Under the pieces are notes generated by a model that saw only the letters and a list, made by a program, of their open reading frames with translations, searched no databases and had not been told where the DNA came from. This document shows, piece after piece, positions 8,975 through 17,626 of a stretch of 63,744 bases of DNA (the first letter of the stretch is position 1; each line of letters starts with the position of its first letter). Made by a program: the position numbers and the translations under genes. Source of the stretch: Candidatus Krumholzibacteriia bacterium (GTDB lineage Bacteria > Krumholzibacteriota > Krumholzibacteriia > WVZY01 > JAKEHA01); NCBI GenBank assembly GCA_029865265.1, contig JAOUHG010000019.1, positions 1-63,744 on the forward strand, written 5' to 3'.

Positions 8975-9672
8975 CGGTCCCGGCGCCGGTGGAGCACGCG
9001 ATAGCACAGGAAGATCTCGTCACCCTCGCGGCGCAGCGATTCCAGCTTGAGATGCTGGTGGCTGTCCTGCAGGAAGCCCTTGCCGTCCAGCAGTGACGGC
9101 GCGCCCATGCCGCCGATCAGGCGCGGCGTGATGGTCACGTAGAGCCGGTCCACCAGGTTCGCCTCCGCGAAGGCGAAGTGCACCTCTCCACCGCCCTCCA
9201 GCAGCAGCCCGCGCAGCCCGCGCGCGTGCAACTGCGACACGATCGCCGCCGGTGAGAGCCTCCGCCCCGGCAACACCACCACGTCCGCCACACTGCCAAA
9301 GCGTTTCACGCGCGCCACCGGGGCCTGCCGGGTGGTGAACACGATGCGCTCGGTTTGGTCGGTCTGGAAGAAACGGGCGCGGATGGGGAGGTCGAGCGCG
9401 CGGCTCAATACCACGTTCACCGGGTGTGGAGAACGCCCCGCCGCCACGCGCTTCTCGCGCAGGTCGGCGTAGCGGATCAGCATGGGCCAGCCGTCGTGGC
9501 GCACGGTCCCGGCACCCACGATGACGGCGTCCGCGGCCGCGCGCAGCTCGTCCATGAGGCGGCGGTCGTTCTCGCTGCCCAGGGCGAAGTGCTCCCGGGT
9601 GCGGGTCGTGATGCGCCCGTCGACGCTGACGGCCATGTTGACGGAGACGGTTGCGGCGTTTCGTTTGGGCAT
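8971..9672 (-). CDS. RibD C-terminal-domain reductase (dihydrofolate-reductase fold)
   Basis: A 233-residue stand-alone RibD-C/DHFR-fold protein (VSVNMAVSVDGRITT, ADAVIVGAGTVRHDG, GLLLEGGGEVHFAF, LYVTITPRLIGG). In riboflavin synthesis this domain reduces the ribosyl-amino-pyrimidine with NADPH; as a stand-alone protein outside a rib operon its substrate cannot be assigned. It converges with the peroxiredoxin, the last four bases of the two genes overlapping, and is divergent from the DsrE-like gene. Confidence 0.85.
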   Translation of the reverse strand: MPKRNAATVSVNMAVSVDGRITTRTREHFALGSENDRRLMDELRAAADAVIVGAGTVRHDGWPMLIRYADLREKRVAAGRSPHPVNVVLSRALDLPIRARFFQTDQTERIVFTTRQAPVARVKRFGSVADVVVLPGRRLSPAAIVSQLHARGLRGLLLEGGGEVHFAFAEANLVDRLYVTITPRLIGGMGAPSLLDGKGFLQDSHQHLKLESLRREGDEIFLCYRVLHRRRDR

Positions 9673-9692
9673 GATTATCGTGCGGGGCGCAG

Positions 9693-9721
9693 TTGAGCTT
9701 GCCGGCCCCCGCTCCTATAAT
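9693..9721 (+). promoter_or_regulatory. promoter TTGAGC-17-TATAAT, leaderless
   Basis: TTGAGC 9693-9698, a 17-base spacer, then a perfect TATAAT 9716-9721. Only seven bases separate the -10 box from the ATG at 9729, so the mRNA should begin at the start codon. Confidence 0.7.
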
Positions 9722-9728
9722 ACTCAAC

Positions 9729-10148
9729 ATGCCGGCCCCGATCATCGTCTTCCTGCATGATGCGCGCTACGACCGCGTGTACCAGGCGGTCAGCCTGCTG
9801 GCGACGGCCGTGCGCATGGGGCGCCCGGCGTACCTCTGTCTATTCTACGACGCGCTGGCGTCTCTGGTGGCGGGAACCTGGGACGACGTGGAAACGCTGC
9901 GCGCACTGGGCGACGACCCACCGTGGCGCGTCGCCATCGCGCTGGGGTTCGCGCGCAACGAGGGGCCGCCGCCCACGGAGATCCTGGCCGCGGCCCGGGC
10001 GGAGGGGTGCAAAGTCTTCGCGTGCAGCACGTCGGTTCGCATCATGGACCTGGATCCGGTCGACGTGGCCCCGAAGGTGGACGCAATCGTGGGTATGGCC
10101 ACGATGCTGGAAGCGGCAGGGGAGGGCGCGGTCGCGCTGTATATCTGA
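9729..10148 (+). CDS. DsrE/DsrF-like family protein
   Basis: A 139-residue protein with the DsrE fold pattern: IIVFLHDARYDRVYQAVSLLATAVRMG at the start, a middle GLPP-like loop, CKVFACSTSVRIM and a C-terminal GMATMLEAAGEGAVALYI. DsrE-type proteins carry or relay sulfur; the Cys of ACSTS is the likely reactive residue. The ATG at 9729 is preferred over an in-frame TTG at 9693 because the latter lies inside the -35 box of the promoter. It appears to be a single-gene leaderless transcript. Confidence 0.8.
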   Translation: MPAPIIVFLHDARYDRVYQAVSLLATAVRMGRPAYLCLFYDALASLVAGTWDDVETLRALGDDPPWRVAIALGFARNEGPPPTEILAAARAEGCKVFACSTSVRIMDLDPVDVAPKVDAIVGMATMLEAAGEGAVALYI

Positions 10149-10189
10149 ACGGCCCGGAGCGTCTCGTCCGCGAACGGAACAACCCGATA

Positions 10190-11413
10190 TCAGCCGAAGA
10201 TGCGGCGGAAGCGTTCCACCGCTTCATTGATCACCGGTACCGGTGTGGCCGAGAACGACAGGCGCACGTTGTCCGTGAAGTGGTGCCCGAAGCAGGAGCC
10301 GTACACCGTGGCGATACCGTTCTCCATGAGCAAATCGTAGATGTAGTGATTGCGGGCTTCGCCGCTGAGATCACTCGGGATGATCCTGGTGAAGTTGGGG
10401 AACATGTAGAACGCGCCCGCGGGACGGTCGATGGTGATACCGGGCAGGTCCTTGAGGCCTTCGTAGAGCGTGTCGCGGCGGCGCCGAAACTCCTCGTTCA
10501 TGGCCGCGATGGCGGCGCGGCTCTCCTGCACGTTGTTCATCGCTTCCGCGGCGGCGAACTGCAGGAAGGTGGTCACACCCGCCGTCTGCGTGTAGTTGCC
10601 CAGGCGCAGCAGTTTCGCCACCTTTGCGTTGCGCGTCACCGCGTAGCCGATGCGCCACCCCGTCATTGAGTACGCCTTGGACATGGTGAACACCGTGATG
10701 ATGTTCTCCTGCGCGAGTTTGGAGAGCGAGAAGTGCTCGCCGTCATAGATGATCTTCTCGTAGGCCTCGTCCGCAATCACGAAGGCACCGTGGCTGGTGC
10801 AGATCTCCACGATGCGTGTCAGTTCATCCCGGGTGAACACCTTGCCGGTGGGATTTTGCGGATTGTTGAGATAGAAGAAATCGCGCCCGCGCACCGCATC
10901 ATCGACGCGGTCGTAGTCCACTGAGAAATCCGCGTTGAGCGGCACTTCCTTGAAGTCGATCTGCGCGAAGGGAACAAAGTTCTCCAGCGCGCAACTCCAC
11001 GTGGGCGAGAAGCCCGCGCCGCTCTTGAACAACTTGAACGACAGCTCCAGCCCCTCCTGGCCGCCGTAGGTTGCGACCACCTGCGACGCGTCGACGTCGG
11101 CGTCGTGGTCGATCTTCAGGCGTCGCGCCACCGCCTCGCGGAAGAAGTTCTCGCCGCCGGACCTGGGATACTTGGTGAGCCCCTCGTCCAGCCCGCGCTT
11201 GGCGGCGTCCACGATGAACTTCGGCGTGGGGAAGTCGATCTCGCCGCGCTGGAAGAAAACGAACCTGCCCCCCGTCTTCTCATACTCGACCGCCCGCACC
11301 CGCGCCGCCTCGCTGATGGAGACGATGGGAGACATACGAATGTCTTCCAGGGCGGGGTTGAACGAACTGCGCAGATTCTTGGATGCGGTCATGGAGCGGG
11401 TGGTCGGTTGCAT
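10190..11413 (-). CDS. PLP-dependent class I/II aminotransferase
   Basis: A 407-residue fold-type I aminotransferase related to aspartate aminotransferases. Landmarks: GEIDFPTPKFIVDA, the substrate/PLP loop YLNNPQNPTGKVF, DEAYEKIIY, the Schiff-base lysine in FTMSKAYSMTGWRIGYA, and a C-terminal Arg region (DNVRLSFSATP). The specific amino donor is not determined. The ATG at 11413 is chosen (AAAGGT upstream). The Rho-N gene lies 73 bases upstream on the same strand. Confidence 0.88.
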   Translation of the reverse strand: MQPTTRSMTASKNLRSSFNPALEDIRMSPIVSISEAARVRAVEYEKTGGRFVFFQRGEIDFPTPKFIVDAAKRGLDEGLTKYPRSGGENFFREAVARRLKIDHDADVDASQVVATYGGQEGLELSFKLFKSGAGFSPTWSCALENFVPFAQIDFKEVPLNADFSVDYDRVDDAVRGRDFFYLNNPQNPTGKVFTRDELTRIVEICTSHGAFVIADEAYEKIIYDGEHFSLSKLAQENIITVFTMSKAYSMTGWRIGYAVTRNAKVAKLLRLGNYTQTAGVTTFLQFAAAEAMNNVQESRAAIAAMNEEFRRRRDTLYEGLKDLPGITIDRPAGAFYMFPNFTRIIPSDLSGEARNHYIYDLLMENGIATVYGSCFGHHFTDNVRLSFSATPVPVINEAVERFRRIFG

Positions 11414-11486
11414 GGGACCTTTCGTCCGGCCGTGGCGCGCGATCGGCGCCGCCGGCATCTGATTGAAAATGAAATGCGATACGAAT

Positions 11487-11822
11487 TCAGGATGTTTTCC
11501 GGCGCCTGCGCGCCGCGCGGCGCAAACGGTGGCGCAAGGTGTGGAGGTCGGCATTGTACTCCGTCACCTTGGCCTTCTGGCCTTTCGACGACGCTTCCGC
11601 GCGCTTGGCCTTCAGCTCGCGCACCAGCAGCTTGAGCGTGGGGACGTCGCGCGCGCTGCTCTTTCCTCCCCGCGACGGCGCCGAGGTGCTGGAGCCGCCG
11701 CTCGCGAGCAGCTGCACCAGGTCGTCCTTCTTCATCGAGGAGATCCCCTTGACGTCACCGAGCTTCTTCGCCTCTTCGCGCAGTTCGGCGACGGTCATCT
11801 TGCGAAGCGAATCGACGTCCAT
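11487..11822 (-). CDS. small Rho-N-domain protein with basic tail
   Basis: A 111-residue protein. Residues 1-42 match the Rho termination factor N-terminal helix-extended fold (LRKMTVAELREEAKKLG, SSMKKDDLVQLL); after a Ser/Gly linker a Lys/Arg-rich segment ends in RHRLRRAARRRRK. Such proteins usually bind nucleic acid. The ATG at 11822 has AAAGGA eight bases upstream; a longer reading frame reaching 12197 lies over the S9 peptidase gene and is not supported. Confidence 0.75.
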   Translation of the reverse strand: MDVDSLRKMTVAELREEAKKLGDVKGISSMKKDDLVQLLASGGSSTSAPSRGGKSSARDVPTLKLLVRELKAKRAEASSKGQKAKVTEYNADLHTLRHRLRRAARRRRKTS

Positions 11823-11988
11823 GGGTGGTTCCTTTCGAAAGGGTGTTTCGCTCGAGGCGACCGTATGATACAACACCTGAAAATCCGGCAACAAGTCGTT
11901 CGTGACGGTGCCCGCGATTCGTCCCGTTCCCATGCGGAATGGCCGGGTTCGTGCGCCGGCGCTGGTGCTCCCCCAAGGCGGCTCCATC

Positions 11989-14418
11989 ATGTCCCATCGA
12001 ATCCTCCTGGCCCTGTGCGCGGTCGTTCTCCTCGCCTCCTGCGGCAAGAAGTCCCCGGAAACCACACCCGCTCCCGGGGGCGCTGCGGTCGCGGAGGGCA
12101 GGAGTTTCCAGGAACTCACCGTGCGCCAGATCATGCAGGGGCCGGGTATCGTGGGTACCGCGCCCACCGCACCCCGTTTCTCCGCCGACGGCAACACGGT
12201 CTACTTCAACTGGAACAGCCCCGCCCGCCTGGATTCCATGAACGCCACCGGTCCGGAGAACGCCTACGACCACTGGCTCGATCTGGAGAAGGACGCCGGC
12301 ACCTGGCGCCTCGACATCGCCACCCAGGCCATCGAGAAGCTCGCCGACGCCGTGGCCGACACCACCGTGCCCGACGATTCCGCGTGGGACCGCGCGCGCC
12401 GTCGCCGGGCCGAGATCCGCAAGGGCGACGTCTACCTGGCGGAGCGGGACGGCCGCACGCGCCGCATCACCGCAACCGTGGCCGCGGAGAGCGCCGTGCA
12501 GATTTCTCCCGACGGCGAGACGGTGTGGTTCCGTTCCGGCAACGACCTGTTCTCGGTGGCGTGGCGGGGCGGCCCGGTGCGGCAGATCACCAACCTCGCC
12601 CTCGCCGATGACCCGGAGGCAAAGAAGCCGTCGCCGCAGCGCCAGTACCTGATCGACCAGCAGAAGGAACTGTTCGTCGAATTCAAGGATCGCGGCGAGA
12701 AGAAGGACGAAGCCGAGCCGAAGAAGGTCTACGTGGGCGAAGGGCTGGAGATCAACCGTATGCTGGTGTCGCCGAGCGGAAAGTACGTTGCGCTGGCGGT
12801 CACGCGTCCGGCCGGCGGCGACCGCGACCCCATCATTCCCCTCGCCATCACCAAGAGCGGTTACGTGGAGACGGAGGACGTCCGCTCCAAGGTGGGGGAC
12901 GAGCAGGAGTCGCAGTTCGTGCTGTTCGTGGACCTGGAGGGTGACTCGCTGGTGCGCCTGGCGGACGACGACAAGTCGGACGAGATGACCGACAAGAAAC
13001 CCGACGAGAAGATCATCGAGCCGATGTCATGGTCGCCCACCGACGACGACCTGCTGGTGCGCCGCATCTCGGGCGACTGGCACGACCGCTACTTCATGGT
13101 GGCGTCGCCGCGACAGCGCGGCGCGGACGGCAAGGTGGCCGCGCGCGTGCTGGACCGCTTCCACGACGAGGCCTGGGTGGATGGCCCGTCGTTCTACGAA
13201 ACCGGGGCGTGGATGCCCGACGGCAAGGCCATCTACTTCATCAGCGAAGCGGAGAAGTGGGGCCACCTCTACACAGTGTCACTGTCGGGCCGCAAGACGC
13301 AGCTCACGCGCGGCGCGTACGAAGTGCACGACGTGTTCCTCGACGAACAGCGCGACCGCTGGTTCGTGGTCAGCAACGAGGAGTTTCCCGGCTCGCGGCG
13401 CGTGTGGAGCATGAATCTCGACGGCTCCGAAAAGAAGCTGCTCACCCCGTCGCGCGGCGACTACGCGCTCACCTTCTCGCCGGAGATGGACAAGGCGGTG
13501 GTCATTCACTCCACCAGCACCATGCCGCCGGAGTTGTACCTGTTCAACCCGGACACCGGCGCACTGGACGGGCCCCTGACGGAGTCGACCACCGCGGTGT
13601 TCCGAAGCTGGTCGTGGCTGGATCCGGAACGCATCGTGTTTCGTGCCTCCGACGGTGTCGGTGTTCCCGCACACCTCTTCAGGCCGGAACGCTTCGGCGG
13701 CACGCCCAACCGCGCCGGCGTGATCTTCATTCACGGTGCCGGCTATCTGCAGAACGTGCTCGACAGCTGGAGCCCGTACTATCGCGAGTTCATGTTCAAC
13801 AGCATGCTCGCCGCGCGCGGCTACACGGTGCTCAACATCGACTACCGCGCGTCGGCCGGTTACGGGCGCGACTGCCGCACCGCCATCTACAAGCACATGG
13901 GCGGGCGCGATCTGGACGACATCATCGACGGCGCGCGCCTGTTGGTGAGCGACTACGGCGTGGAGAAGAACCGCGTGGGCACGTACGGCGGATCCTACGG
14001 CGGATTCCTCACCCTGATGGCGATGTTCAAGTATCCCGATGACGTGGCATCCGGGGCCGCGCTGCGCTCGGTCACCGACTGGGCGCACTACAACCACTGG
14101 TACACGGTTCGCATCCTGGGCACGCCGGTGGACGATCCCGAGGCGTACCGTCGCTCGTCGCCCATCTACTTTGCGGATGGTCTGCGGGGGAATCTGGTCA
14201 TCCTGCACGGACTGCGCGACGACAACGTGCTGGCGGCCGACGATGTCCGCCTCTCGCAGCGGCTGATCGAGCTGGGGAAGGAGAACTGGGAGCTGGCCCT
14301 GCACCCGGTGGAGCGCCACGGGTACCAGCGCGCCGCCTCCTGGACGGACCAGATGACGAGGGCCTTCAAGCTGTTCGAGAGGACCCTCCCGGCGGCCGCC
14401 GAGCGGCCCGAAAATTAG
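11989..14418 (+). CDS. S9 family serine peptidase lipoprotein (DPP IV / acylaminoacyl-peptidase-like)
   Basis: An 809-residue predicted lipoprotein (LLALCAVVLLASC, then Lys-rich). A seven-bladed propeller with WD40-like PD40 blades (RFSADGNTVYFNW, QISPDGETVWFRS, GAWMPDGKAIYFI) precedes an alpha/beta-hydrolase domain. The catalytic triad is visible: Ser669 in GGSYGG, Asp744 or Asp745 in GLRDDNV and His777 in ERHGY. It probably degrades oligopeptides on the periplasmic or outer face. The start is the ATG before the lipoprotein signal, with AAGGCGG upstream. Confidence 0.92.
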   Translation: MSHRILLALCAVVLLASCGKKSPETTPAPGGAAVAEGRSFQELTVRQIMQGPGIVGTAPTAPRFSADGNTVYFNWNSPARLDSMNATGPENAYDHWLDLEKDAGTWRLDIATQAIEKLADAVADTTVPDDSAWDRARRRRAEIRKGDVYLAERDGRTRRITATVAAESAVQISPDGETVWFRSGNDLFSVAWRGGPVRQITNLALADDPEAKKPSPQRQYLIDQQKELFVEFKDRGEKKDEAEPKKVYVGEGLEINRMLVSPSGKYVALAVTRPAGGDRDPIIPLAITKSGYVETEDVRSKVGDEQESQFVLFVDLEGDSLVRLADDDKSDEMTDKKPDEKIIEPMSWSPTDDDLLVRRISGDWHDRYFMVASPRQRGADGKVAARVLDRFHDEAWVDGPSFYETGAWMPDGKAIYFISEAEKWGHLYTVSLSGRKTQLTRGAYEVHDVFLDEQRDRWFVVSNEEFPGSRRVWSMNLDGSEKKLLTPSRGDYALTFSPEMDKAVVIHSTSTMPPELYLFNPDTGALDGPLTESTTAVFRSWSWLDPERIVFRASDGVGVPAHLFRPERFGGTPNRAGVIFIHGAGYLQNVLDSWSPYYREFMFNSMLAARGYTVLNIDYRASAGYGRDCRTAIYKHMGGRDLDDIIDGARLLVSDYGVEKNRVGTYGGSYGGFLTLMAMFKYPDDVASGAALRSVTDWAHYNHWYTVRILGTPVDDPEAYRRSSPIYFADGLRGNLVILHGLRDDNVLAADDVRLSQRLIELGKENWELALHPVERHGYQRAASWTDQMTRAFKLFERTLPAAAERPEN

Positions 14419-14421
14419 CTT

Positions 14422-14450
14422 TTGCCCCGGCCGCGGCCGTTTGGTAGACT
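14422..14450 (+). promoter_or_regulatory. promoter TTGCCC-17-TAGACT with no downstream protein gene
   Basis: TTGCCC 14422-14427, 17-base spacer, TAGACT 14445-14450, the same layout as the guaB and tRNA promoters of this genome. It starts three bases after the S9 peptidase stop and points toward a gap with no rightward coding sequence until 16049. Confidence 0.6.
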
Positions 14451-14456
14451 CAACCC

Positions 14457-14624
14457 GGTTTGGCGAGCCCCCCTGGTGTATCCCCCGGATACGCTGGCCG
14501 GGCCGCACCCGTTGCTCTTACATCACAGTACATTATCCTTCCCTTCGCTCGTGCGGGTTCCACTGGAGATGTTGTTTCTCCCCGCAGCATCTCGACCGTT
14601 CGACGGAGGGAAGGACTTTTTTTT
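14457..14624 (+). ncRNA. candidate small RNA, family unknown
   Basis: From the predicted start near 14457 to an eight-T run (14617-14624), about 168 bases. Hairpins: GTGTATCC 14476-14483 with GGATACGC 14487-14494 (triloop CCC); GAGATGTTG 14566-14574 with CAGCATCTC 14585-14593; and CCTTCCCT 14537-14544 with AGGGAAGG 14607-14614 immediately before the T-run, as in a Rho-independent terminator. An alternative outer pairing of CGGTT and CCCCCC near the 5' end with GGGGGG and AACCG just after the T-run is possible. There is no coding frame. 6S-like is conceivable but not shown; the SRP and tmRNA signatures are absent. Confidence 0.55.
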
Positions 14625-14641
14625 GGGGGGAACCGCGCGGC

Positions 14642-15919
14642 TCAGGGCGTGGCCGCGGTGTCGTAGACCGACAGGTCGGTCCCGTTGGGGATTGCCAGCA
14701 TCATCTGCACCACCCGCACCTCGTCGTCGGTGATGTCCGTCGGCAGGGGCTGCCCGCCGAACATGATGAACCCCGCCGGTAGATGGTCCAACCGGATCGT
14801 GTGCCCGAGTTCGTGCATGAGGATGGCGTACAGCTTCACCGGGTCCGAGAAGTCGTTGACGATCTTGATGCGCTCTCCCGAGGGATACCCCGCGGCGTCG
14901 TTCTGGTGCTCGGTAAGGCCGTTCTGGATGCCCATGGAGGAGCGCGGCAGGAACTGAAACTCGATGCCGCTCGCGGGAATGGCGGGCACCTCCACGAAGA
15001 CTTCCAGCCCGGTTCTCAGGTTCCACTGCGCGGCCGCCTGGCGGGCGAGGGCGGTGTAATCCAGCCCGTTCCCGTTCACGTAGGCGGGCGCATAAAAGGG
15101 AATCGGGTACGTGTTCCAGCGCTTCAGCACCTGGCCCCCGCCCGCCGTCACCAGCGCGTCCAGCAGGATCTGGAATGTGCTCAGGTAGATGGGTGAATCG
15201 GCGGCGATCACCGGGATCATCGGGACGGACAGGACCGTGTCGTCATCGAGGATGAGCGAGCTCTCGAACGCGTGATAGCGGCTCGCCGCCGACCCCGTCT
15301 CGATGCGAATCCCCACCGTGCCTCCCGTGATGTCATCCAGCACGATCCGGCCGTCGGCCCCGGTGGTGAAATTCCATGGCGTGCTGGTGGTGAGCAGCGC
15401 GTCCAGTCCCTGCACCGGGGATGCCGTGAGCACGTCCGCGCAGACGGCTTCGAAGCGGAGCCCCGGGATGTGCAGGTGTGTCACCGGTCCCACCAGCGAT
15501 GGGTTGCCCGCGGCATCGTAGGTCCGGACCGCCGTGTAGAGGTCGCGGCCGCGGGGCGGCGCGGGCAGCGTGTACGTCTGCGGGGTGCCCTCGGGCTCGG
15601 GAGCGGGCGGGTCGGTGACCGCAGCCGACAGGTCCCAGTCGAGTGGGAACGCGTACGCATAGCGGATGTCATACCGCGCCACGCGATTGGTCTTGTCGTC
15701 GTCGCGCGGGGCCGTCCAGGCGAACTCGACGTCTTTGCTGGCATCCCGCCAGGTGAGCACGAGGTCGCCGACCGTCTGCGGTGCGACCGTATCGGTGGTG
15801 TCCCCGGGCGGGGGAGGCCCCTGGGTGGTGGACGCGGGACCGCCGCCCTCGTCACAGGCCAGACAGGCTGCAAGCATCAGGGCGGTGGCGCCGACATAGC
15901 GTTGTAAACGGGACGGCAT
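14642..15919 (-). CDS. metzincin-type metalloprotease lipoprotein
   Basis: A 425-residue predicted lipoprotein (LMLAACLAC followed by an acidic/Gly linker). An Ig/fibronectin-like segment (about 45-140) precedes a matrixin-like catalytic region with His369-Glu370-x-x-His373 in HELGHTIRLDH, the third His at 379, and a following Met (FIMFGG) as Met-turn candidate. Extracytoplasmic peptidase activity is inferred. The ATG at 15919 gives the lipoprotein signal; the same frame stays open far upstream but there it is only antisense to trxB and folE. Confidence 0.8.
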   Translation of the reverse strand: MPSRLQRYVGATALMLAACLACDEGGGPASTTQGPPPPGDTTDTVAPQTVGDLVLTWRDASKDVEFAWTAPRDDDKTNRVARYDIRYAYAFPLDWDLSAAVTDPPAPEPEGTPQTYTLPAPPRGRDLYTAVRTYDAAGNPSLVGPVTHLHIPGLRFEAVCADVLTASPVQGLDALLTTSTPWNFTTGADGRIVLDDITGGTVGIRIETGSAASRYHAFESSLILDDDTVLSVPMIPVIAADSPIYLSTFQILLDALVTAGGGQVLKRWNTYPIPFYAPAYVNGNGLDYTALARQAAAQWNLRTGLEVFVEVPAIPASGIEFQFLPRSSMGIQNGLTEHQNDAAGYPSGERIKIVNDFSDPVKLYAILMHELGHTIRLDHLPAGFIMFGGQPLPTDITDDEVRVVQMMLAIPNGTDLSVYDTAATP

Positions 15920-15987
15920 GGAACTCCGGTTTCCGGTGGGGCACTGTGAATGGTACGGCACCCGCGTGCGCTGTTCAACCGCCGGTC

Positions 15988-16015
15988 TTGACTTGGCGTC
16001 AAACCGGTGTATAGT
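15988..16015 (+). promoter_or_regulatory. promoter TTGACT-16-TATAGT of trxB
   Basis: TTGACT 15988-15993 and TATAGT 16010-16015 with a 16-base spacer, followed by a leader of about 27 bases containing GAAAGGGA before the trxB ATG. Confidence 0.65.
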
Positions 16016-16048
16016 CAACGGGTTAACCACACGAAAGGGACTCTCGGC

Positions 16049-17005
16049 ATGGGCGCAAACATCCACAACATCATCATTCTCGGTTCGGGTCCCGCGGGGC
16101 TCACCGCCGCCATCTATGCAGCGCGGGCGGATCTGTCGCCCCTGGTCATCGAGGGCATCCAGCCGGGGGGGCAGCTGACCATCACCACCGAGGTCGAGAA
16201 CTACCCCGGCTTCGACACCGGCATCATGGGCCCGGAGCTCATGGACGTCATGAAGAAACAGGCCGCGCGCTTCGGCACGGCGTTCGAGTTCGCGAGCGTC
16301 GACCGCGTCGAGCTCGACGGTCCGGTCAAGACGGTGTACGCGGGCGACCGCGCATTCCGCTGCCGTGCGCTGGTGGTTGCCACCGGCGCATCGGCGCGCT
16401 GGCTCGGCATTCCCAGCGAGTCGAAACTCATGGGCCACGGCGTGTCGGCGTGCGCCACCTGCGACGGATTCTTCTTCCGCGACCAGGTGATCGTGGTGGT
16501 GGGTGGCGGCGACACCGCGCTCGAAGAGGCCACCTTCCTCACCAAGTTCGGCTCGAAGGTGTACGTTGTGCACCGGCGCGACGAGTTGCGCGCGTCGCGT
16601 GCCATGCAGGACCGCGCGTTCAAGAACCCCAAGATCGAGTTCGTCTGGAACTCGGTGGTGGAGGAAGTCCTGGGCGAGGGCAAGGTGTCCGGCGTGCGTC
16701 TGAAGGACGTGACCACCGGCGCCGAACGCACGCTCGATTGCGGGGGATTGTTCATCGCCATCGGCCACACTCCCAACACGTCGATCTTCAAGGGCCACCT
16801 GGACATGGATGAGAACGGCTACCTGCTCGTAGAGCCCGGCACCACCCGCACCAACGTGCCCGGTGTGTTCGCGGCCGGCGACGTCTCGGATCACGTCTAC
16901 CGCCAGGCCGTGACCGCGGCCGGCATGGGATGCATGGCGGCACTCGACGCGGAACGTTTCCTGGTGCACTCGGAGGCCGGGAGCGAAGCCGTGGGAAAGG
17001 AATAG
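16049..17005 (+). CDS. trxB: thioredoxin reductase
   Basis: A 318-residue FAD/NADPH enzyme that reduces thioredoxin. FAD site [15 protein letters not shown], active-site disulfide Cys-Ala-Thr-Cys in [15 protein letters not shown] site [12 protein letters not shown] with HRRDELRAS, and C-terminal FAD contact [13 protein letters not shown]. It leads a trxB-folE-cysteine desulfurase set; folE starts four bases after its stop. Reduced thioredoxin would feed the selenoprotein peroxiredoxin at 8522, among other targets. Confidence 0.97.
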   Translation: MGANIHNIIILGSGPAGLTAAIYAARADLSPLVIEGIQPGGQLTITTEVENYPGFDTGIMGPELMDVMKKQAARFGTAFEFASVDRVELDGPVKTVYAGDRAFRCRALVVATGASARWLGIPSESKLMGHGVSACATCDGFFFRDQVIVVVGGGDTALEEATFLTKFGSKVYVVHRRDELRASRAMQDRAFKNPKIEFVWNSVVEEVLGEGKVSGVRLKDVTTGAERTLDCGGLFIAIGHTPNTSIFKGHLDMDENGYLLVEPGTTRTNVPGVFAAGDVSDHVYRQAVTAAGMGCMAALDAERFLVHSEAGSEAVGKE

Positions 17006-17009
17006 GACC

Positions 17010-17600
17010 GTGGCGCGCGGCAAGCCCGTCAAGCAGGAGCGCACGGTGGCCGGCGACCCGCTGCAGGCATCGGTGCGGGCGTTCCTGAAGGCGCTCGATC
17101 GCGACCCGGACGCCGTTGAACTGCGCGAGACGCCGGCGCGGGTGGCGGAGGCGTGGCGCTTCTTCACCCAGGGTTACGGCTCCTCCGCGAAGGCCGTCTT
17201 TGCCGAGGGCGTCTTCGAAGACGCGTACGATGGCATGGTGCTGGTGCGCGACATCGACTTCTTCTCCGTGTGCGAACACCACCTGGTTCCGTTCTTTGGC
17301 AAGTGCTCGGTGGCATACGTGCCCGCAAAGCGCGTGGCCGGTTTGAGCAAGATCGCCCGCCTGGTGGAGGTGCATGCGCGCCGCCTGCAGGTGCAGGAGC
17401 GCATGACCCGCGAGATCGCCCGCGACCTCCAGACCCACCTCAAGCCGCGCGGCGTGGCGGTGCGCGTGGAAGCGCGCCACCTGTGCATGGCCATGCGCGG
17501 GGTGGAGCAGGTGAACAGCGACGTCGTCACCACGCACGCACTCGGCGTGTTCAAGACGGATCCGGCCATGGCGGAGGAGTTCCGCGCCGCCCTCCGCTGA
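17010..17600 (+). CDS. folE: GTP cyclohydrolase I
   Basis: FolE converts GTP to 7,8-dihydroneopterin triphosphate, the first step of folate or pterin synthesis. The 196-residue protein has the zinc and catalytic motifs (FFSVCEHHLVPFFGKC, GLSKIARLVEVHARRLQVQE, RHLCMAMRGV with the second zinc Cys). The GTG start follows the trxB stop by four bases, so it is co-transcribed. FolP is encoded separately near 37.1-38.0 kb. Confidence 0.96.
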   Translation: MARGKPVKQERTVAGDPLQASVRAFLKALDRDPDAVELRETPARVAEAWRFFTQGYGSSAKAVFAEGVFEDAYDGMVLVRDIDFFSVCEHHLVPFFGKCSVAYVPAKRVAGLSKIARLVEVHARRLQVQERMTREIARDLQTHLKPRGVAVRVEARHLCMAMRGVEQVNSDVVTTHALGVFKTDPAMAEEFRAALR

Positions 17601-17626
17601 TCCGCGAGCCCCCGGGAGGCCCGGCC

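Noticed and set aside
11902-11988. N-terminal extension of the S9 peptidase
   Set aside because: It would bury the lipoprotein signal 30 residues into the protein; the ATG at 11989 has an AAGGCGG ribosome site.
14642-17167. Open leftward frame of 841 codons spanning the metzincin gene and the region opposite trxB and folE
   Set aside because: Only the part up to 15919 has a lipoprotein signal and protease motifs; the rest is the antisense of two well-identified genes in GC-rich DNA.
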